Shown: positions 10,441-21,814, counted from the stretch's first letter. The stretch is 64,000 bases of DNA from Dryobates pubescens (GCF_014839835.1 NC_071646.1:2356001-2420000), one strand, 5' to 3'. Numbers and translations are program-made. The notes: a model not told the origin generated them from the letters alone.

Positions 10441-10950
10441 CACAGAATGGGTTGGCTTGGAAGGGACCTCAAAGCTCACCCAGTTCCAACCCCCCTTGCC
10501 ATGGGCAGGGACACCTCCCACCAGCACAGCTTGCTCAAAGCCTCATCCAGGCTGGCTTTGAACACCTCCAGGGAGGGAACCTCCACAACCTCCCTGGGCA
10601 ACCTGTGCCAGTGTCTTCCCAGCCTCACTGTCAGGTCTTCTGGGCTGTGATAAAGCTGGATGTGCAATGGCATCAGAGGATCCAAACAAGGAGAGAGAAT
10701 CATAGAATGGTTTGTGTTGGAAGGGACCTTAAGGATCATCCAGCTCCAACATCCCCTGCCAGGGACACCTCCTGCTGGGTCAGGTTGTTCCCCATCCAAG
10801 CTGGCCATGAACAGGGAGAGGGCATCCACAACCTCCCTGTGCCAGTGTCTCCCCACCCTCACTGCAAAGAATTTCTTCCCCCTCTCCAGTCTCAGTCTGC
10901 CCTCTCCCAGCTCAACCCCAACCTGCCCCAATGTCCTCTCCTCTCCAAGG
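10441..10950 (-). mobile_element. Chimeric CR1 insertion (inverted repeat arm 2)
   Basis: Reading on the minus strand: CR1 tail A, about 60 bp of non-CR1 spacer, then CR1 tail B ending at 10441. Its 5' end (10950) meets a plus-strand CR1 head to head. The two tails plus spacer behave as one insertion unit. Confidence 0.8.
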
Positions 10951-11205
10951 TGACCCTGGAACAGCTTTAGGCTGGATGTTAGGAAGAAGTTCCTCATAGA
11001 AAGAGTTATTTGCCTTTGGGATGTGCTGCCCAGGGAGGTGGTGGAGTCCCCATCCCTGGAGGTGTTTAGGAAGAGCCTGGATGGGCTGCTTGGTGCCATG
11101 GTTTAGTTGATCAGATGGTGCTGGGTGAGAGGTTGGACTTGATGATCTCAAAGGTTTCTTCCAACCTGGTCTTTCCTATCCCTATTCCATCCTATCCTAT
11201 CCTAC
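10951..11205 (+). mobile_element. CR1 3' fragment with pentamer tail
   Basis: 'GATCAGATGGTGCTGG' class. Instead of the usual octamer it ends in a CCTAT/CCATC pentamer run (11180-11204). Confidence 0.85.
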
Positions 11206-11734
11206 AGGCTGCTGAAGAGCACCAGAGGGTTTCTGTTGGGTAAAATGAATCCAGTCCTGGGGTGTCCTGCTAACCTCTGTCACAGTTCCCTGCTCCCCTT
11301 GCTGGTTCTGCTGTGCCTCTTCCTTTGCCCCATCCGTGTGGGAGCAGCCTGCAACTAACTGCCAGGGGAGAAATTGCAGCTCCAGGCCTCTTGGAGATCG
11401 CAAATGACTTCTTTCTCATACCTGTGTTCTCCCTGTTGGCTCCCTCCTATCACCAGGGATGTTTAAAGACTTCGGTGGCTGTGAAATGCTTCAATTTCCT
11501 CTCCCCTCTCCCTCAGCTCTTTCTGCTGCTGCCACCATCAGCCTTCACAAAGGAGATGCAGACAGAGCATTTACCACCTTGAAAATCAATCATCAGCCCC
11601 CCCCAAATCGTGTTTCAAGGCTGGAAACTTCCATTCTTATCCTCCCCTGCCAGGCTGCTGTGGAGAACGCAGAGGTCTGCTGGCTCTGGTGTGGACAAAC
11701 TGCTTGGATGTTAAGGACATTCCCTTGACTGCAA

Positions 11735-12330
11735 GAATCACAGAATCAGCAAGGTTGGAAAAGGCCTCAAAGATCATCAAGTCCAAGCTGCCACCCAACA
11801 CCTCCTGATAACTAAACCATGGCTCCAAATGCCTCATCCAGGCTCTTCCTAAACACCTCCAGGGATGGGGACTCCACCACCTCCCTGGGCAGCACATCCC
11901 AGTGGCCAATCTTTCTCTCTGGGAAGAATTTCTTCCTCACATCCAGCCTGAACCTCCCCTGGCACAGCTTGAGACTGTGTCCTCTTGTTCTGGTGCTGGG
12001 GGCCTGGGAGAAGAGACCAACCCCCAGCTGGCTACAACCTCCCTTCAGGGAGTTGCAGAGAGCAAGAAGGTCTCCCCTGAGCCTCCTCTTCTGCAGGCTA
12101 AGCAACACCAGCTCCCTCAGCCTCTCCTCCCAGGGCTGTGCTCCAGACCCCTCCCCAGCTTTGTTGCCTTTCTCTGGACACCTTCAAGTCTCTCAATGTC
12201 CTTCTTAAACTGAGGAGCCCAGACCTGGACAGAGGACTCAAAGTGTGGTCTAACCAGTGCTGAGCACAGGGCAGAATGACCTCCCTGCTCCTGCTGGCCA
12301 CACTGTGCCTGCTGCAGGCCTGGATGCCAT
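11735..12330 (-). mobile_element. CR1 3' fragment with open C-terminal ORF2 remnant
   Basis: About 595 bp. The frame at 11812-12108 is intact for 98 codons of polymerase C-terminus. A plus-strand CR1 abuts it at its 5' end. Confidence 0.9.
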
Positions 12331-12334
12331 TGGT

Positions 12335-12512
12335 CAGGGCTTGGCACAGGCTGCCCAGGGAGGTGGTGGAGTCCCCATCCCTGGAGGGGTTCAAGAAACC
12401 TGTGGCCACTGCACCTGGGGCCATGATTCAGTGGCCATGGTGGTGCTGGGTTGGTGGTTGGACCTGATTGTCTTCAAGAGCTTTTCCACCCTCAATGATT
12501 CTCTGATTCTAA
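12335..12512 (+). mobile_element. CR1 3' fragment
   Basis: 'CCATGGTGGTGCTGGGTTG' class, ending CAATGATTCTCTGATTCT. Head to head with the preceding copy. Confidence 0.85.
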
Positions 12513-13295
12513 AGGCTATTTGAGCAGCTCCTTTCCCTTTCTTGCTGCCTCTTGGGGGGGTGTGTGTGTGAAGAACAGGCCAGACCCAACCCAATTAAAG
12601 CACATGACTGCAGTTCTCAGCAGCTCAGCTCAATGTGCTGAGCAGCTCAGGAGTGGCAGTGGAATTACCACCTTCAGACTGCAGGAAATGTGGGTTGGGG
12701 TTTATCCCCCTCTGGATCTCAGTGTCTGGAGAGATCTCCTAGGAAACATAGAGCCCCTAATGGTTTGCCTCCTCCCTGTGCTGTGGTTCCTGCGAGGGAA
12801 GCAGAGAGCTGTGCTGGGAGCAGGCTGCCTGCTTCCCCTCATTCGAGGGCTGCGGGCAGGGGCTCCGCGGGGTGCTGATGGGGCTGGAGCGCTGCTGCCT
12901 TTGTTTGGCAGCTGCCGGCTGTGCCTCTCGATTCCCGGGGCACTGGGGGGTGGTTGCTGTGCTCTGATGAGGCCCTGCTGCTGCTGGAGGAATTGCTGGG
13001 GTGGAGGGCCCAGGGGTGGAGGTCTCAGCTCTGGAGGCTGCAGGGCAGCACAGCTTTGCATGCCGAAGGAGATGCTGCCCTGCATCTGCTCTGGTTGTGA
13101 CCCAGGGAAGCAGCTTTTCCTGGGGTGCAGGGGGAGATGCAGCTTCAGCCCTTCAGACAGCAGCAGGGAGCTTCTAGTGGGCTGAAACCCCACCAGAGAG
13201 CCCTTCCCACAGCCACCAACCTACTGTGCCCAGGGCTGTGGCACTGCCACTCTCAGGCCTTGTTTGGGAGTGGGCACCAGCTGTGAGGGCTTGCA

Positions 13296-13395
13296 GGGAG
13301 CTGCTGGAGTCCCCATCCCTGGAGGTGTTCGAGAAACCTGGGGCCATGGTGGGGTTGGGTTGAGGGTTGGGCTTGATCTTCACTGAAAGGTTCAT
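13296..13395 (+). mobile_element. Short CR1 tail
   Basis: About 100 bp of a 'GGGTTGGGCTTGATCTTC' end, tail to tail with the next, minus-strand copy. Confidence 0.7.
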
Positions 13396-13397
13396 AG

Positions 13398-13668
13398 GAT
13401 CATAGAATCAGTCAGGGTTGGAAGGGACCACAGGGATCATCCAGTTCCAGCCTCCCTGCCATGGGCAGGGACACCCCACACGAGTTCAGCCTGGCCAGAG
13501 CCTCATCCAGCCTGGGCTTAAACACCTCCAGGGCTAGGGCCCCAACCACCTCCCTGGACAACCCATTCCAGGGTTTCACCACTCTCATGGGGAAGAACTT
13601 CCTCCTCAGGTCCAGCCTGAATCTCCCCACCTCCAGCTTCATTCCATTCCCCCTGTCCTACCACTACC
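13398..13668 (-). mobile_element. CR1 3' fragment
   Basis: Subfamily with GGCCAGAGCCTCATCCAGCC, shared with the copies at 48480 and 61328. Confidence 0.9.
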
Positions 13669-13838
13669 AGGCTGCCCAGGGAGGTGGTGGAGTCCCCATC
13701 CCTGGAGGTGTTTAAAAGAGGTTTGGATGAGGTGCTTGGGGCCATGGTCTGGGCTGTGTGCAGGGAGATGTCAGGTGAAGGTTGGCTTCACCTGAAGGTC
13801 TTTTCCAAGCAGGTGATTCTATGACTCTGTGATCTTAG
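13669..13838 (+). mobile_element. CR1 3' fragment
   Basis: 'GGTGGTGGAGTCCCCATCC' class with a CTATGACTCTGTGAT tail. Head to head with the copy at 13398. Confidence 0.85.
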
Positions 13839-14479
13839 CCAGAGGTTTCTTTTCCCAGCCTCAATGGCTCTGTGAGTCTCAGTGTGGTGAGCCCTTCATT
13901 AACATCCTGTCACCACCTCTTTGCTCTTTGGTTAGGACAGGAGTAGCTAATCCTCAGACTGCTCTGCTCTCAGGTCCCTGGAGGCAGAGCAGCAGGGCAG
14001 GAGCCCTGGGGAAGGCAGCTAATGCTGTTTAATCCTCCCTTGCCGTGGGGGTGTCTGAGGAGAAGGTGACAAAGTACAGAGGCTGCACTCAGTGTTCTCC
14101 CTGCCCAGGTGAGGCACGGCTGGGGTCAGCCCAGGCAGCCCGGACCTGTCACCAGCAGCACCCAGGGGAGAGCTGGGCCAGGCTCTGTGGGATGTGTTCT
14201 GCACCCAGCAGCGCAGGGCAGAGCTGTGTTGCCCCTCTTGTTCTGCACTGCATGGGTTTGGAGACCCCCTGGAGCCTGGCCCCCAGCATGTGGGATGTTG
14301 AATGTTTGCTGCTGTGAGGGGGGAGGGCTGTGCCCTCTAATGCCAGTATTAGGGGAGGGGATGTTGGGTATCTCCCTCAGGTTTGTGCTTCTGTGTTGAG
14401 GGGGTGGTTGGACTCCATGGGAAGCCAGATTGAAACCTTCCAGAGATCCATGGGTCGACATCTGAGTCGTCTTCTGCAC

Positions 14480-14720
14480 TCTGCAGCTCCCTGAAAGGCT
14501 GGAGTGAGGTGGGGGTCAGGCTCCTCTTCCTGGTAACAGGAGGAAATGGCCTCGGGTTGCACCAGGGGAGGTTTGGGTTGGACATCAGGAACAGTTTCTT
14601 CCCTGCAGGAGTGGTCAGGCACTGGAGCAGGCTGCCCAGGGAGGTGGTGGAGCCTCCATCCCTGGAGGATGCAGACACAGGCTATGCCTTAGTGGCCATG
14701 GTGGTGTTAGGTCCATGAGC
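14480..14720 (+). mobile_element. CR1 3' fragment, first of three in a row
   Basis: Lacks the last part of the tail; it breaks off after CCATGGTGGTGTTAGG. Confidence 0.8.
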
Positions 14721-14721
14721 C

Positions 14722-14862
14722 CAAGTTGCCCAGGGGGGTGGTAGGTGCCCCAGCCCTGAAACCATTCCAGGTCAGGCTGGACAGAGCAGGCTGGCTCTGA
14801 GCAACCTGCTCTAGCTGCAGATGTCCCTGCTGCCTGCAGGGAGCTTGAACTAGATGATGAGA
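14722..14862 (+). mobile_element. CR1 3' fragment, second of three
   Basis: A diverged tail of the 'GAACTAGATGATGAG' class, truncated just before the CCCTTCC core. Confidence 0.65.
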
Positions 14863-14863
14863 T

Positions 14864-14955
14864 GTGTGGCCATGGCACTCTGGGACATGGTTTGATGGCC
14901 ATGGTGGTCTCAGGTCTGATGGTTGGCCTCAGGTCTTTTCCCATTCTGTGCTGAG
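14864..14955 (+). mobile_element. CR1 3' fragment, third of three
   Basis: Terminal 90 bp of the 'CCATGGTGG' class ending GGTCTTTTCCCATTCTGTG. Confidence 0.65.
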
Positions 14956-15957
14956 ACCATGCTCTGATCATAGTGCTGCTGTTTAGCTGGGGGCTGGGTG
15001 GCTCTGCCCTGGGCTTTTCAAAGCCCTGTGTTGGCTTGTGGTTAGTCTGTGCCTGCTTATAGCCCAGGAGCTTTTGCCTGCCAAGCACCAAAGAGGCCCC
15101 CATTAAGTCTGGCAGGAGTGGGCACCACAACCCTGAGAGCTGTTGGCTCTCCCTGCAGATCCTTCAGTGCAATTCAGGGCCCCAAATCCCACCTGAAGGC
15201 TTCCTGAAGCACGGTGCCTGTCACAGCCAGGTGAGAGCAGGCACAGCCTCAACCAGGGGCTGGATTTACAGCTAAGTGTTGGAGTCAGCTGAAAGGTGAA
15301 AATCACTGCTAAAACCCCTGGTGTTTGGCCAAGGAGGCTTCAGCCTGTCCCTGAGGCCTCCCAGGGCTGGGCTTGCTTTGATGGGGAGACTGAAAAAAAA
15401 TAATCAAATTAATGCCCAAGCCCTCAGAAAAAGATTAATTGGGAAAGGATTATCCTAGAAGGAAACCAGAGAGGCAGGGGGAAAGGCACAGCTCCCTGCT
15501 GTGACCTCTGCTTGCTGCTTCAGCAGGTGAGGAGCCAGATGCTGTGTTCCCTCCTGTTGATTTGTGTGTAACAGAATCCCCTGCCAGGCCCAGCAGCCAG
15601 GCTGTGGGCTCTCAGACAGCCCTGGACTCCTCCAAACACCTCCTGGAAGGCCTGGCCTTGAGGCATCTTGCTGGGTGTCTGGGCTGCCCTGGGATGCAGA
15701 GCAGAGCAGCTCTGGCAGCGGTGAGGGGAATGGGAAGAGCTGCCCCAGGGAGGGCAGCTGAGAGCTGAGTTTGTTCAGCCTTGAGAAGGCTCTGGGGGGA
15801 CCTTACTGCCATGGAGCAGGACAGAAGGGATGGCTGCCAGGAGGATGGAGTCTCCCTTTTTACAGTGCCATGGAAATGACAAGGGGTGATGGGGACAAGC
15901 CGCTGCTGGGGGGATTCCAAATGGACTCCAGAAGACAATTTCCCCCCATGAGACCAG

Positions 15958-16219
15958 CCACAGAATATAGAATTGTCTTGGTTGGAAAAGACCTCCCAGA
16001 GCCAGCCCAACCATCAGCCCAACCCCACCATGGCCACCAAACCATGGCCCCAGGTGCCATGGACTAACATTTCCTGAACACCTCCAGGCATGGGGACTCC
16101 ACCACCTCCCTGGGCAGCCTGTGCCCATCCCTGACCACTCCTGCAGCGAAGAAATTGTTCCTCATCTCCACCCTAAGCCTCCCCTGGCAGAATTTCAGGC
16201 CATTCCCTCTCTTTCTGTC
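15958..16219 (-). mobile_element. CR1 inserted in an older CR1
   Basis: 'CCACCATGGCCACCAAACC' class. The outer copy breaks after ATGAGACCAG and resumes at CTTGGCACTGG. Confidence 0.8.
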
Positions 16220-16360
16220 ACTTGGCACTGGGGAGAAGAAAGCATTCCCAAGGGAAGCAGTGGATTGCCCTTTGCTGCCCAGCTTGCAGGCTCAGCTCAC
16301 CAGGGTGCTGAGCCAGCTCATTTCAGCTGCACTATCACCTGGGAAGGTTGGAGCAGGTAA

Positions 16361-16404
16361 CCACAGAATCACCAAGGTTGGAAGAGACCTCAAAGATCAT
16401 CAAG
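16361..16404 (-). mobile_element. Very short CR1 tail insertion
   Basis: Only the last 40 or so nucleotides of a CR1 (ACAGAATCACCAAGG...AGATCATCAA), antisense inside the tail of the outer copy. Confidence 0.7.
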
Positions 16405-17399
16405 GGGTCCCTTCCAACCTGGCACTCTGATGGTGCAGAGTGGTTCCTGCAGCAGCCAAGGGCATCTGTCCTAACAGAAGTGTGCTTAGGCCAGGAGCAG
16501 TCCCTCTGCCTTTCTCAGGAGCACACACACAGCCTCCTGCCCCACGCAGGGATGATTCCTGTGCTCCTGACCACAGGGAGCCAGCAGGGCTGCTATCCTC
16601 CCCCTCCCTGAAAGCCCACATTCAGGAGGGGAGAGGTGAGGCATTGCTGGGGCAGTCACAAAGCTCCCCAGGGCCCTGGGCAACCCCAATTCAACTAATA
16701 TCCCAACTTCTGACAACCAATATCCAACTGTCCTGCCCCAAGACTAATGAATTTTATGCATGAGTGGATTTACCACCATCATTTAGCTCAGTCTGCTGGC
16801 AGAGGCTTTGAAGTCCCAACTGATTATGCAGGGAACAAGCTGGGAGCTGGTTAATAAGTTCCAAGCAAGTGTGTACTGCTGGGAGGCTGTGTTAGATTAG
16901 AGATGGAATTTCAGTGTTGCTTTGTCTTGGACTTCAGCTTGGAGACAAGGGGAGGAAGCAGCAGCAGCAGAGGCTGTCAGCAGGCAGAGAACCCCAAGGA
17001 GTGTGCTGGGAAATGTGTAAGAAGCTGTGGAGGTGTTAATGATCAGGATCTGGCTCTGCCTCCTCTGCAGCCTCCTCCTTCACCTCATTTGCTTGGGTCT
17101 GCAAGCTGGGGTGGGGGAAGATTGGTTGAAGCAGTTGAAGGTCCCTGAGGGTTGCCTTCTTTCCTGGAAAGCTCAGAGCTGCAGGGTGGAGGAAGGCTTC
17201 AAACCCTCTGCAGAGTGCATAAGAGAACCCCAAACCCTTAGAACTTGTTAAATTGTGAAGGTTGGGGTTGGATCTCCTGGAATGCTGAGGCTGACCTCTC
17301 CTAAAGGGCTCCTCCCTGGGCCACCCCTCAGCAGCTGCTTGCTTTCTGCTAGTCTGGAATGGGTGAGGAATCCACTGGATTGCAATGGCTCTCCACTGC

Positions 17400-17748
17400 C
17401 TATCAGCCACTTGCTGGCTACAGCTACCTGCAGGGAGGTTGGAGCCAGGAGGGGGTTGGTCTCTTCTCCCAGGCAAGCAGCATCAGAACAAGGGGACACA
17501 GTCTCAAGCTGTGCCAGGGGAGGTTTAGGCTGGAGGTGAGGAAGAAATTCTTCCCAGCAAGAGAGATTGGCCATTGGGATGTGCTGCCCAGGGAGGTGGT
17601 GGAGTCCCCATCCCTGGAGGTGTTTAGGAAGAGCCTGGATGAGGCACTTGGTGACATGGTTTAGTTGATCAGATGGTGCTGGAGGATGGGTTGGACTTGG
17701 TGATCTCAAAGGTCTCTTCCAACCTGGTTAATTCTATTGCATTCTCTT
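17400..17748 (+). mobile_element. CR1 3' fragment with pentamer-like tail
   Basis: 'GATCAGATGGTGCTGG' class; 17359-17664 retains an open frame for the polymerase C-terminus. Ends GGTTAATTCTATTGCATTC. Confidence 0.9.
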
Positions 17749-17756
17749 CCACCCAG

Positions 17757-17797
17757 CATCACCAAGGCTGGAAGAGACCTCAAAGCCAAACAAGCGG
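17757..17797 (-). mobile_element. Very short CR1 tail insertion
   Basis: About 40 nt (CATCACCAAGGCTGGAAGAG...), placed directly before the GC-rich patch. Confidence 0.65.
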
Positions 17798-17930
17798 CAA
17801 AAAGGCAGCGTGGGGAGCGCCAGCGGGCGGCCCGGGGCGCGCTGCCGCTCTGCGCCGGCAGGGGGCGACCTAACACTGGCGGCCGTGGGGGCGCGCCTGG
17901 GGGGGGGCGCTGGGGCTGGGAGGTGGGGGG
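17798..17930. promoter_or_regulatory. Isolated GC/CpG-rich patch with a CTCF-like site
   Basis: A 130-bp CpG-dense patch in otherwise ordinary intergenic DNA, directly before a G-rich minisatellite. At 17852-17869 it carries a CCGGCAGGGGGCGAC core that resembles the CTCF consensus. Confidence 0.4.
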
Positions 17931-17934
17931 CTGG

Positions 17935-18530
17935 CAGTGCTCGGAGAGGCATGTGGGCAGTGCTGGGAGGGTTGGGAGTGCTGGTGGGGGGCTTGCAGTG
18001 CTCAAAGAGGGATGTGGGCAGTGCTGGGAGGGTTGGCAGTGCTGGTGGGGGGCTTGCAGTGCTCAAAGAGGGATGTGGGCAGTGCTGGGAGGGTTGGCAG
18101 TGCCCTAAGAGGAATGTGGGCAGTGCTGGGGGGTTGGCAGTGCTGGTGGGGGGCTTGCAGTGCTCAAAGAGGGATGTGGGCAGTGCTGGGAGGGTTGGCA
18201 GTGCCCTAAGAGGAATGTGGGCAGTGCTGGGGGGTTGGGAGTGCTGGTGGGGGGCTTGCAGTGCTCAAAGAGGGATGTGGGCAGTGCTGGGGGGGTTGGC
18301 AGTGCTCGGAGAGGGATGTGGGCAGTGCTGGGGGGTCTGGCAGTGCTGGCAGGGGGCTTGCAGTGATCAAAGATGGAAGTGGGCAGTGCTGTGGGGGCTG
18401 GCAGTGCTGGAGGGGGGATATGGGCAGTGCTGGGGGGGCTGGCAGTGCTGGCAGGGGGCTTCCAGTGATCAAAGATGGATGTGGGCAGTGCTGGGGGGGG
18501 CTGGAAGTGCTGGGAATCAGGAGCAGTTCT
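17935..18530 (+). repeat. G-rich minisatellite, unit about 61 bp with a 40-bp variant
   Basis: About ten units built on GATGTGGGCAGTGCTGGG plus GGGGGCTTGCAGTGCTC. Full units of about 61 bp alternate with short ones of about 40 bp. G runs on the plus strand could form quadruplexes. The long frames on both strands (to 244 residues) are by-products of the repeat. Confidence 0.95.
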
Positions 18531-19121
18531 TGGGAAGAGGTTAGGGTCGTGCTGGGTGGGGGGATGTGGGCAGTGCTTGAGAAGGGGAGTCAGGGGCAGT
18601 GCTGGGGGTATCAGGCAGGCTTGGGGTGGGGGACAGGCCATGTATCCACTCAGAAAGCCCTGGCAGTGATGCTAGGTGAGGCTGAAGATGGAGGGGGTCT
18701 GGCTGCTCTGGGGCAGGGATCAGCATCTTCAGCTCCCCTGCTGCTCGTGGCCACGTTGGTGTCACTACAAGTGACAGGGAATTACCCCTCGGTCTGCTGC
18801 TCCTCTGCCAGACAGTGGCTGCAGGCAGATGCTGGAGTTGTTTCTGCAGCTCTGACAGTGCTGGGAGGAGGGAAGGGGCTGTGGAGGTGGCTTTGTGCCT
18901 TAAGAGCTTGGCCAGGACACGTGTGGGGGGCTGCAGTTTGACCACACCGCTCAATCCTCCCTCTTCTGGCTTGGGCTCGCTCAGGTGTGCTCCAAAATGT
19001 GCTGCCCACAGGGCTCTGTGGTGGCCACCAAGTTGTCAGCGTGGCCATGCCGGGTTTGTTTCTGTTATTTATACCCCAACTGGTTTATTTCTTGGGGGTT
19101 TAGAGGATGTTCATTGCTTGA

Positions 19122-19300
19122 GTCTCTTAGGGAGTCACTGAGGCTGCAAAAGACCTCTCAGATCCAGCCCAGCCATCAACCCAAGCCCACCATGGGCTCA
19201 AGCACCATGGCCACAGGTCTCTTGAACCCCTCCAGGGGATGGGGACTCCAGCACCTCCCTGGGCAGCCTGTGCCAAGCCCTGACCCCTCTTGCACAAGGC
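19122..19300 (-). mobile_element. CR1 3' fragment
   Basis: 'CCACCATGGGCTCAAGC' class; the terminal tail is diverged. Confidence 0.75.
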
Positions 19301-19663
19301 TGAAGGGAAAAGGCGACTTCTGCCTCCTCTTTTGGGCCACAAGTAAATCTGTTCCATCAGCAGATGCTGGCACTGCTTCCACCCAGCTCCCCTGCTTCTG
19401 CTGCTGAAGACATTTGTTCCTAGTTCACAGGGCAGTCCTCCAAAGCATCTCTGATGCCACCAGGCTCAGGGGCTCTGGATGGCTGAGCCTTTGCCAAGCT
19501 GCTGCTGTTGCTTTCCCACTTGCTCCTTCCTGGCCAGATCCCTTGCAAAGGAGGCTGAGGTCTGCCCCCCAGGACTCCTGCCATGGCATTCTTTTGGTTC
19601 CACATCAGCAGCAAAACATTTTGGACCCAGCTGGGGGGACATTTTCACCAGTTGGAAACAGAG

Positions 19664-19775
19664 AGAGAGAGAGAGATCATAACTTTGTGTTTTGGTTGAG
19701 GTGGTTAGGTTTGGGTTTTGCACATGTGAAATGTCTGGGTTTCTATTTCCTTCCCTCTCTCTCTCTCTCTCTCTT
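19664..19775. repeat. GA and TC microsatellites
   Basis: A short (GA)n at about 19662-19676 and a (TC)n at about 19757-19775 lie 80 bp apart and are complementary. Confidence 0.85.
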
Positions 19776-20849
19776 TTCCCCCCCTCTCCCTCCTCTCCAT
19801 GTGTCTGGCAGGAGAGCTGCAGTGAAGAGAATATTCCTGGGCTGCTCTTGCTGTCTTTCCTCAAGCTGTTTTCATGCCTGCTGCTCTTCTAGCAATGGTT
19901 TGGGGTAGGTTGTGGGGTGGTTTTTTCCTTCCCCCTCCTTCCCTTTTCAGACCAAGACAAGAATCATCTCTTCCCATGCCTCAAACTGAGAGGAGAAGGA
20001 AGGGGCAGGGTTGGTTTTGTGGCTGACTGGGCACACAAGACCCAGTCCTGAGGTGCACATTAGCTAATGCCTCCCAAATGCCAGGATGATTTCCCTCTTC
20101 TCTCCTTCCTCTGAAGCTTCTGACACAGCCTGTGGCTCCAGGAAGGCACAGCGAGGAGGATCAGGGCGAGGAGCAGAATCTCTTTTGAGTTGAATGGAGC
20201 CATTAGGGAAGAACCCTGCTGAGAGCCTCCAAGTGGCTCCAGGCTTGGCTCTGAGTCTTGCAAACCCGAGCTGGGCCTGATGGTTTGGGCTAGTTGGAGC
20301 CTCTGATAAACGCTGGCACATCTGATTTATTGTCTGACTCTGTTCCCAAGGAGACCACATGAGTAGTAGGCTGAGATAAGCAGCTTATGCCCTAAAGGTG
20401 GATGCCTTAAAATATCAGTGTCCCTTCCTCTGTTCCCATTGATAGTGAGCTCTTGGGCTGGGGATTGTACTTTTTTGCCTCCCCTCCCCCCTGCTATCTT
20501 TCTTTCCCTCTTATCAGAGAATTAAAGCCACTTTGTGTTGTGTGGAGGAACCTTTCTGGCTGTGCAGTTGGCTGAAGTTATGAACTCAGTTGGATTTTCC
20601 TGTTATCACTCCTCCTGCAAATGCCCTCAGCATAATGCCAGTGCTTTTTTCCTTCCATGGCTGCTGACAGCTCTAGGGCTGAGGCTGGAAGCCCCCTGGA
20701 TTGCCCTGGAACGTGCAGAGGCATCCATTTGCTGTGCTGCCCCCAGCCCAGCCCTGCTTCTGTGGCTGCTTCGACCTCCTTGCTTAGGGGGAGGCACAGC
20801 GGTGCTGCTTTGGCTGTGGGACTCCACCAGCAGGAGAAGGCTTTTCCTA

Positions 20850-20935
20850 CAGTCATGGAATTGTTTTGGCTGGAAAAGACCTTTAAGGTCATCAGGTCCA
20901 ACCTAAGGCCACCATGGCCATTAAACCATTTCTCC
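20850..20935 (-). mobile_element. CR1 3' fragment
   Basis: Terminal 85 bp (ATGGAATTGTTTTGGCTGG...CCATTAAACCAT), directly followed by another minus copy. Confidence 0.75.
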
Positions 20936-20936
20936 A

Positions 20937-21190
20937 GTCATAGAATCAATAAGGTTGGAAAAGACCTCAGAGATCATCAAGTCCAAGGTGTCACCCAACA
21001 CCTCCTGACTAACTAAACCATAGCTCCAAGTGCCACATCCAATCCCCTCCTGAACACCTCCAGAGATGGGGACTCCACCACCTCCCTGGGCAGTACATTC
21101 CAAAGGCCAATTACTCTCTCTGGGAAGAACTTTCTCCTCACCTTAAGCTGAAGTCCTCTCAGTTTTTGGCATGAGCAGCCCCTGAGCCAC
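20937..21190 (-). mobile_element. CR1 3' fragment, arm of a tight inverted repeat
   Basis: Ends AATCAATAAGGTTGG. Its first 130 bp pair with 21208-21348 across a loop of about 130-150 bp. Confidence 0.85.
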
Positions 21191-21207
21191 AAACTTCTCC
21201 CCTGGGT

Positions 21208-21348
21208 GGTCACCATCCCTGGAGGTGTTCAAGAGGGGATTGGATGTGGCACTTGGAGCCATGGTTTAGTCATCAGGAGGTGTTGGGTGACAGCTTGGAC
21301 TTGATGATCTCTGAGGTCTCTTCCAACCTTATTGATTCTCTGACTCTT
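21208..21348 (+). mobile_element. CR1 3' fragment, arm of a tight inverted repeat
   Basis: Nearly complementary to 20937-21065; ends TTATTGATTCTCTGACTCT. Confidence 0.85.
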
Positions 21349-21814
21349 GCAGTGGATGCTCCTCTGCCCACTTGCTGAGCAGGGGAGGTAAAGCTGGGGA
21401 GCAAGTCGCTGGGGCTGAGCTGTGACATCCAGGGCTGTGCTGGTGTGGAGTTTCTGCTCTTCAAAGCAGCTCTTCAGCCAAGGTCCACTCCATGGTGCCT
21501 CTTCTCCTGAGGTCATGTGCAATCCAAGCTGGTTTGCAAGGAGTAGGCTGGGCCAGGCTGAGCTCTTGTGGGGGGAGAGGCAAGTGACAGAGAGGGAACC
21601 AACTCCTTCCCTAGCAGAGAAGTGTTCAGACCATAATTAATGTGTCTTCCCCATGCATGTATGTGCATGCACACACCCAGGCAGAGCTGGCTTTGATCTC
21701 TGCTGGGAGGCTCAGGAGAATACAGAGAAGATGAAATCAAACTTCTTCTTGGGGGCAGAGCGTGGGGACAGCTGCTCTGCCTTCCCTTGGGCTTGGGGAA
21801 GCAGCAGGCTTGGC

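Larger units (their letters stand above)
15765..16435 (+). mobile_element. CR1 copy split by two antisense CR1 insertions
   Basis: The host copy (15765-15957, 16220-16360, 16405-16435) belongs to the 'CACCAGGGTGCTGAGCCAGC' class, compare 26090. A minus CR1 occupies about 15958-16219 and a tail of about 44 nt occupies 16361-16404. Removing both restores a collinear copy. Confidence 0.8.

Noticed and set aside
17810-18641. Long frames in both directions (244 and 178 codons)
   Set aside because: Translations of the minisatellite; repetitive WAVLGG or PALPT peptides without family.
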